Assembly (NCBI GenBank): GCA_019426215.1
Contig: CM033392.1
Coordinates: 54,611,149 to 54,675,148, forward strand
Source: Buddleja alternifolia
Lineage: Eukaryota > Streptophyta > Magnoliopsida > Lamiales > Scrophulariaceae
Length of the DNA: 64,000 nucleotides
Reading direction: 5' to 3'
Below the pieces are notes generated by a model. That model had not been told where the DNA came from. It saw only the letters and a program-made list of their open reading frames with translations, and did not search any database. This document shows, one piece after another, positions 61,801-64,000 of the stretch (positions are counted from its first letter, which is position 1; the number at the start of each line of letters is the position of its first letter). The position numbers were made by a program, and so were the translations under genes.

Positions 61801-61907
61801 GCTTGGCAGGGCTGCAGAGGAAGTGTTCAAACTCTTTCTCTCCTCACATTATAAGGCGACACATATAATCTTGGGTCCAGTGAGAAACTCCGAAACAACA
61901 TAAATAA

Positions 61908-61955
<48 letters not shown>

Positions 61956-62594
61956 CATATATATATATATGTATGTATATGTCTATATATATGTATGTAT
62001 ATATATGTCTATATATATGTATGTATGTATACACACACACCCATGACCTCAAATGTTTGTTGTTCAATGCCCCCTGTTACGGTATCATTGAAATGACCTC
62101 TTGTTATATCCTATATATATATATACACACACACATGATGACCTCAACTGTTTGTTGTTTAATCCCTCTGTGCTGGTATTGAACTGACCTTTTGTTACCT
62201 CCCAAGGTATGGCGTCTCGAAGATTCGTGAATACTGTCTTGATGCAATAGCATGCAACTTTGAGACTTTCACTAAAATTCCACAGTTTCGGGCAATGCTT
62301 CTCACTCTGCCACCTCCATCTGGAGATTCGACACTTCGAACGACTGCTCCAAGTGCTCCAGGAGCTAAGGCAAATACATCAGAAGGGAATCTTCTTGATG
62401 ATTTGCGAGAGAAATGGCTTGAGGCTGAAGGTGCTGAGCTTGACAAGAGGGATGAAAGTGCACTAGTCTTTGACAAGCGCCTTGAGATGCTTATGCTTGT
62501 GGCAGAGCAGGAGAAATGTGGTGAATCTGAATATACTCTTGAATGTTCCACAAGGACTGGAGGGATAGACACCGATATTTCTTATACTTTGTAA
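52852..62594 (+). CDS. Ankyrin / double-BTB protein, At2g04740/ABTB type
   Basis: Five exons: 52852-53329, 53810-54572, 57903-57939, 58011-58144, 62207-62594, with GT-AG introns and consistent phases, giving 599 aa. Seen: acidic N-terminus, ankyrin repeats (about 28-110; [39 protein letters not shown]), an Asn-rich linker of eight Asn coded by an AAC/AAT run (53293-53315), a first BTB/POZ domain (about 175-270; [20 protein letters not shown]), and a second BTB (about 340-460; [33 protein letters not shown]). The C-terminal part has ACNFETF and [11 protein letters not shown]. In animals ABTB-type BTB proteins are thought to act as adaptors for CUL3 ubiquitin ligases; that role here is inference. 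Length and order fit the single-copy plant family (Arabidopsis member 578 aa, from memory). Introns 2 (3.3 kb) and 4 (4.1 kb) are swollen by transposons. Confidence 0.94.
53291..53316 (+). repeat. Coding AAC trinucleotide repeat
   Basis: A run of AAC codons in exon 1 of the ABTB-like gene encodes an eight-Asn tract in the linker between the ankyrin and BTB parts. Length polymorphism within the species is likely. Confidence 0.9.
54636..54860. repeat. Imperfect tandem duplication in ABTB intron 2
   Basis: A unit of about 120 bp beginning near GTGAAGTGTTGAATAAACTAG (54641) repeats near GTGAAGTGTTAGATTAACTAG (54761) and shares ATGGTTT, CAAGGATCA/TAAGGATCA blocks. Non-coding. Confidence 0.7.
55733..55950. 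mobile_element. Foldback MITE in ABTB intron 2
   Basis: About 218 bp. The first and last 55 bp are inverted copies with few mismatches (TTTAAGGAAATTGCTAG at the left, CTAGCAATTTCCTTAAA at the right, then GAAAGGAAAAGAAAAC). A second inner palindrome CCTCACCAATTGGTGAGG lies at 55800-55817. No target duplication could be set with confidence. Confidence 0.85.
55951..57902 (+). other. Remaining ABTB intron 2
   Basis: About 1.95 kb, AT-rich. The short frames 56707-56901 (+) and 57402-57169 (-) have no recognised similarity. No further element could be bounded. Confidence 0.5.
58586..58957 (+). repeat. 5' LTR of the gypsy deletion derivative
   Basis: 372 bp, TG...CA, TATAAATAGGGG at about 58785-58796 as a TATA-type promoter. 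The other LTR lacks one A in this box (TATAATAGGGG). Confidence 0.9.
58997..59701 (+). pseudogene. Chimeric gag-RT-integrase frame of the deletion derivative
   Basis: 234 codons without a stop. The N-terminal 180 residues are gypsy gag: a heptad-like Met/His/Asp segment ([16 protein letters not shown]), a Pro/Ser/Thr-rich linker, then [17 protein letters not shown], the opening of the gag domain. It then jumps to [19 protein letters not shown], a diverged reverse-transcriptase segment (family form V-MPFGL-NAPA), and then to [13 protein letters not shown], the usual end of a gypsy integrase/polyprotein. Two internal deletions, in frame, explain it. No enzyme activity is possible. The open frame may reflect youth rather than selection. 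Confidence 0.8.
59714..60084 (+). repeat. 3' LTR of the gypsy deletion derivative
   Basis: 371 bp, near-identical to 58586-58957, preceded by the purine run AAGGGGGGTGGAA (59700-59712), a fitting polypurine tract. Confidence 0.9.
60090..62206 (+). other. Rest of ABTB intron 4
   Basis: GC-richer block 60860-61050 and a pyrimidine-rich block 61270-61400 look like relics of other elements but match nothing else in the window. A dense CT/TA/GT microsatellite tract runs from 61908 to 62042, with more TA/CA at 62110-62136, close before the exon 5 acceptor. Frames here are chance products. Confidence 0.5.
61908..62042. repeat. Compound microsatellite (CT)n(TA)n(GTAT)n(CA)n
   Basis: CTCTCTCT, then TATATA runs interrupted by GTATGTATGTCTA units, then CACACACACAC. 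Located in the last ABTB intron about 165 bp before exon 5. Confidence 0.9.
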
Positions 62595-62906
62595 TAAGCA
62601 TTGGTACCATAGATATTTTAGTAAAACAGGAGAGGAAAGAAGTATTTAGTTTGGGTTGTAAAACCTGATGCTGGATAACATCACATGCATCTCATGGTTT
62701 CACTTGTCTGCCATACTTGATGTCTGCTTACGGCTTCTGATTAGCAAACTATGTAATGACTGAAATTTGCAAAAAAGAAGAGATGGTTTGTCTTCAGATG
62801 GTGTGATGAAGTATTGAATACTGATTGACGTCTAAATCAAAATTGTCAAGTGTTCGTTTCCTTTCAGAGATATTTCCTATTTGACTGCTGCTGCACTATA
62901 GATTTA
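62595..62906 (+). other. 3' UTR and flank of the ABTB-like gene
   Basis: Sequence after the TAA. No clear single poly-A signal can be chosen. No other gene. Confidence 0.5.
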
Positions 62907-63216
62907 AGGGAAAATTATACACGGACCCCTCACTTATTGTGTAATTACCAAAACTTCCCCTCACTTATTGAAAATTACCAACACACCTCCTCATGCTAAG
63001 GGTTTATTACAACTACACCCCTTATGCGCTTAACAATTTTTACAATTTTATCCCCTGTGAACCTTACAAATGGACCATTGAGGAATTGTTAAACGCAGAG
63101 GGGGTGTAGTTGTAATAAACCCTTATCATTAGGAGGTGTGTTGGTAATTTTTAATAAGTGAAGGGAGGTTTTGGTAATTACACAATAACTGAGGGGGTCT
63201 GAGTGTAATTTTCCCT
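62907..63216. mobile_element. Foldback MITE with long arms
   Basis: 310 bp, almost wholly palindromic. The left arm from AGGGAAAATTA and the right arm to TAATTTTCCCT pair over about 130 bp each, with GGGTTTATTACAACTACACCCC opposite GGGGGTGTAGTTGTAATAAACCC. Flanked by a 6-bp duplication GATTTA (62901-62906, 63217-63222). RNA from it would form a long hairpin. Confidence 0.88.
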
Positions 63217-63222
63217 GATTTA

Positions 63223-64000
63223 ATACCTTATCATTTCATCTAAGTTATGGTGTGTTACCGGTTCAATGGTAGGTTTATAGATCTATGTTTTAAAGTGTCA
63301 TTTTGGAAGGCAAGAGCAATCAATGATGTAGAGACCATTGCATGCATACTTGGAACGGTGTGGGGGTGACATCCCATCTATTCTCCAGGTTTATGTTTGT
63401 TTGTGAATTTTTTTTTCCATTGCAATTAATCCAAAATGTCTTTAGATCATACGAACTTCTTTCGTAAGAGAGGGTTCATAATGTCTCTCCACAATTTGAT
63501 AAAAGCACTCCACATTCTTTTCAAAGTAAATAAGGTTACTATAATGTTCTCAATAAATCACATAGAATTCTTTTCAATTTTAAATTAATTACCCCGTTTA
63601 AATATTTTTGATATGAACTTTTTTTTTGGTACAAAAATATAATAATACTAAACATAATTGCTCTTTTTCTCAATTATATTTTTCTTTATTTTCTTCTTTT
63701 TACTAATGTATTTTGAACACATAATGAGGTTACACAAATTATTGACACCTACCTTTTGTATCTATCCAATATATATAATAATCTGGTCATGGATATTCAA
63801 ACCCCGAATATAATTTCATCCAACGTGTTATAATATTATGTTACTCATTTGATATACAACCAATTTTGGTAATTAATATAACTTCAAATGGTCAAAAACT
63901 AGCAAAAAGGTAAAACTAATTATTGAGCAATTATACACCTAAAAAGAATGAGTGGACTCAATTTTACTACCAAGAATAATAGTATTCTGAATTTTTATTA
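63223..64000. other. AT-rich intergenic end of the window
   Basis: No open frame of note, no repeat partner within the window, nothing recognised. Confidence 0.55.

Overview
This window is nuclear DNA of a flowering plant, most likely a eudicot. It is AT-rich, its genes are split by GT-AG introns of up to about 4 kb, and it carries plant-type LTR retrotransposons with tRNA-Asp and initiator-Met primer sites, LINE tails, hAT elements and foldback MITEs. I cannot name the species. There is no sign of bacterial or organellar sequence, and I see no RNA genes.

Three host genes can be reconstructed exon by exon. (1) A TBC-domain Rab GTPase-activating protein on the + strand (14866-16892, 7 exons, 394 aa). 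(2) An EDM2-like chromatin protein on the - strand (17237-31291, 18 coding exons, 933 aa) with three PHD-type zinc modules and a methyltransferase-like region. Genes 1 and 2 converge, with 344 bp between their stop codons. (3) An ankyrin/double-BTB protein of the At2g04740/ABTB type on the + strand (52852-62594, 5 exons, 599 aa). All three frames stay open across every junction, so none looks like a pseudogene.

Most of the rest is transposon. From left to right: an Athila-type Ty3/gypsy element on the - strand (1716-13177) whose integrase core has been excised and whose non-coding parts carry repeated palindromes; hAT-type relics in EDM2 introns; a very young non-coding LTR element (31523-35908) with apparently identical LTRs, placed just upstream of the EDM2-like 5' UTR; a LINE RNase-H pseudogene split by a solo LTR (36873-39160), meeting an opposing LINE tail that is itself split by a 4.1-kb hAT element (39590-43716); a repeat-rich tract with several tandem arrays and a second solo LTR (45700-52200); and, inside the last intron of the ABTB-like gene, a 1.5-kb gypsy deletion derivative that fuses gag, RT and integrase ends (58586-60084). 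Foldback MITEs lie at 55733-55950 and 62907-63216.

The genes are not an operon or a pathway. The useful link is that EDM2 in Arabidopsis controls transcripts that contain heterochromatic transposons, and this EDM2-like gene is itself long-introned and carries transposons in its introns and directly at its 5' end. I did not find a wholly new coding system. The strongest unexplained signal is the palindrome family inside the Athila element.
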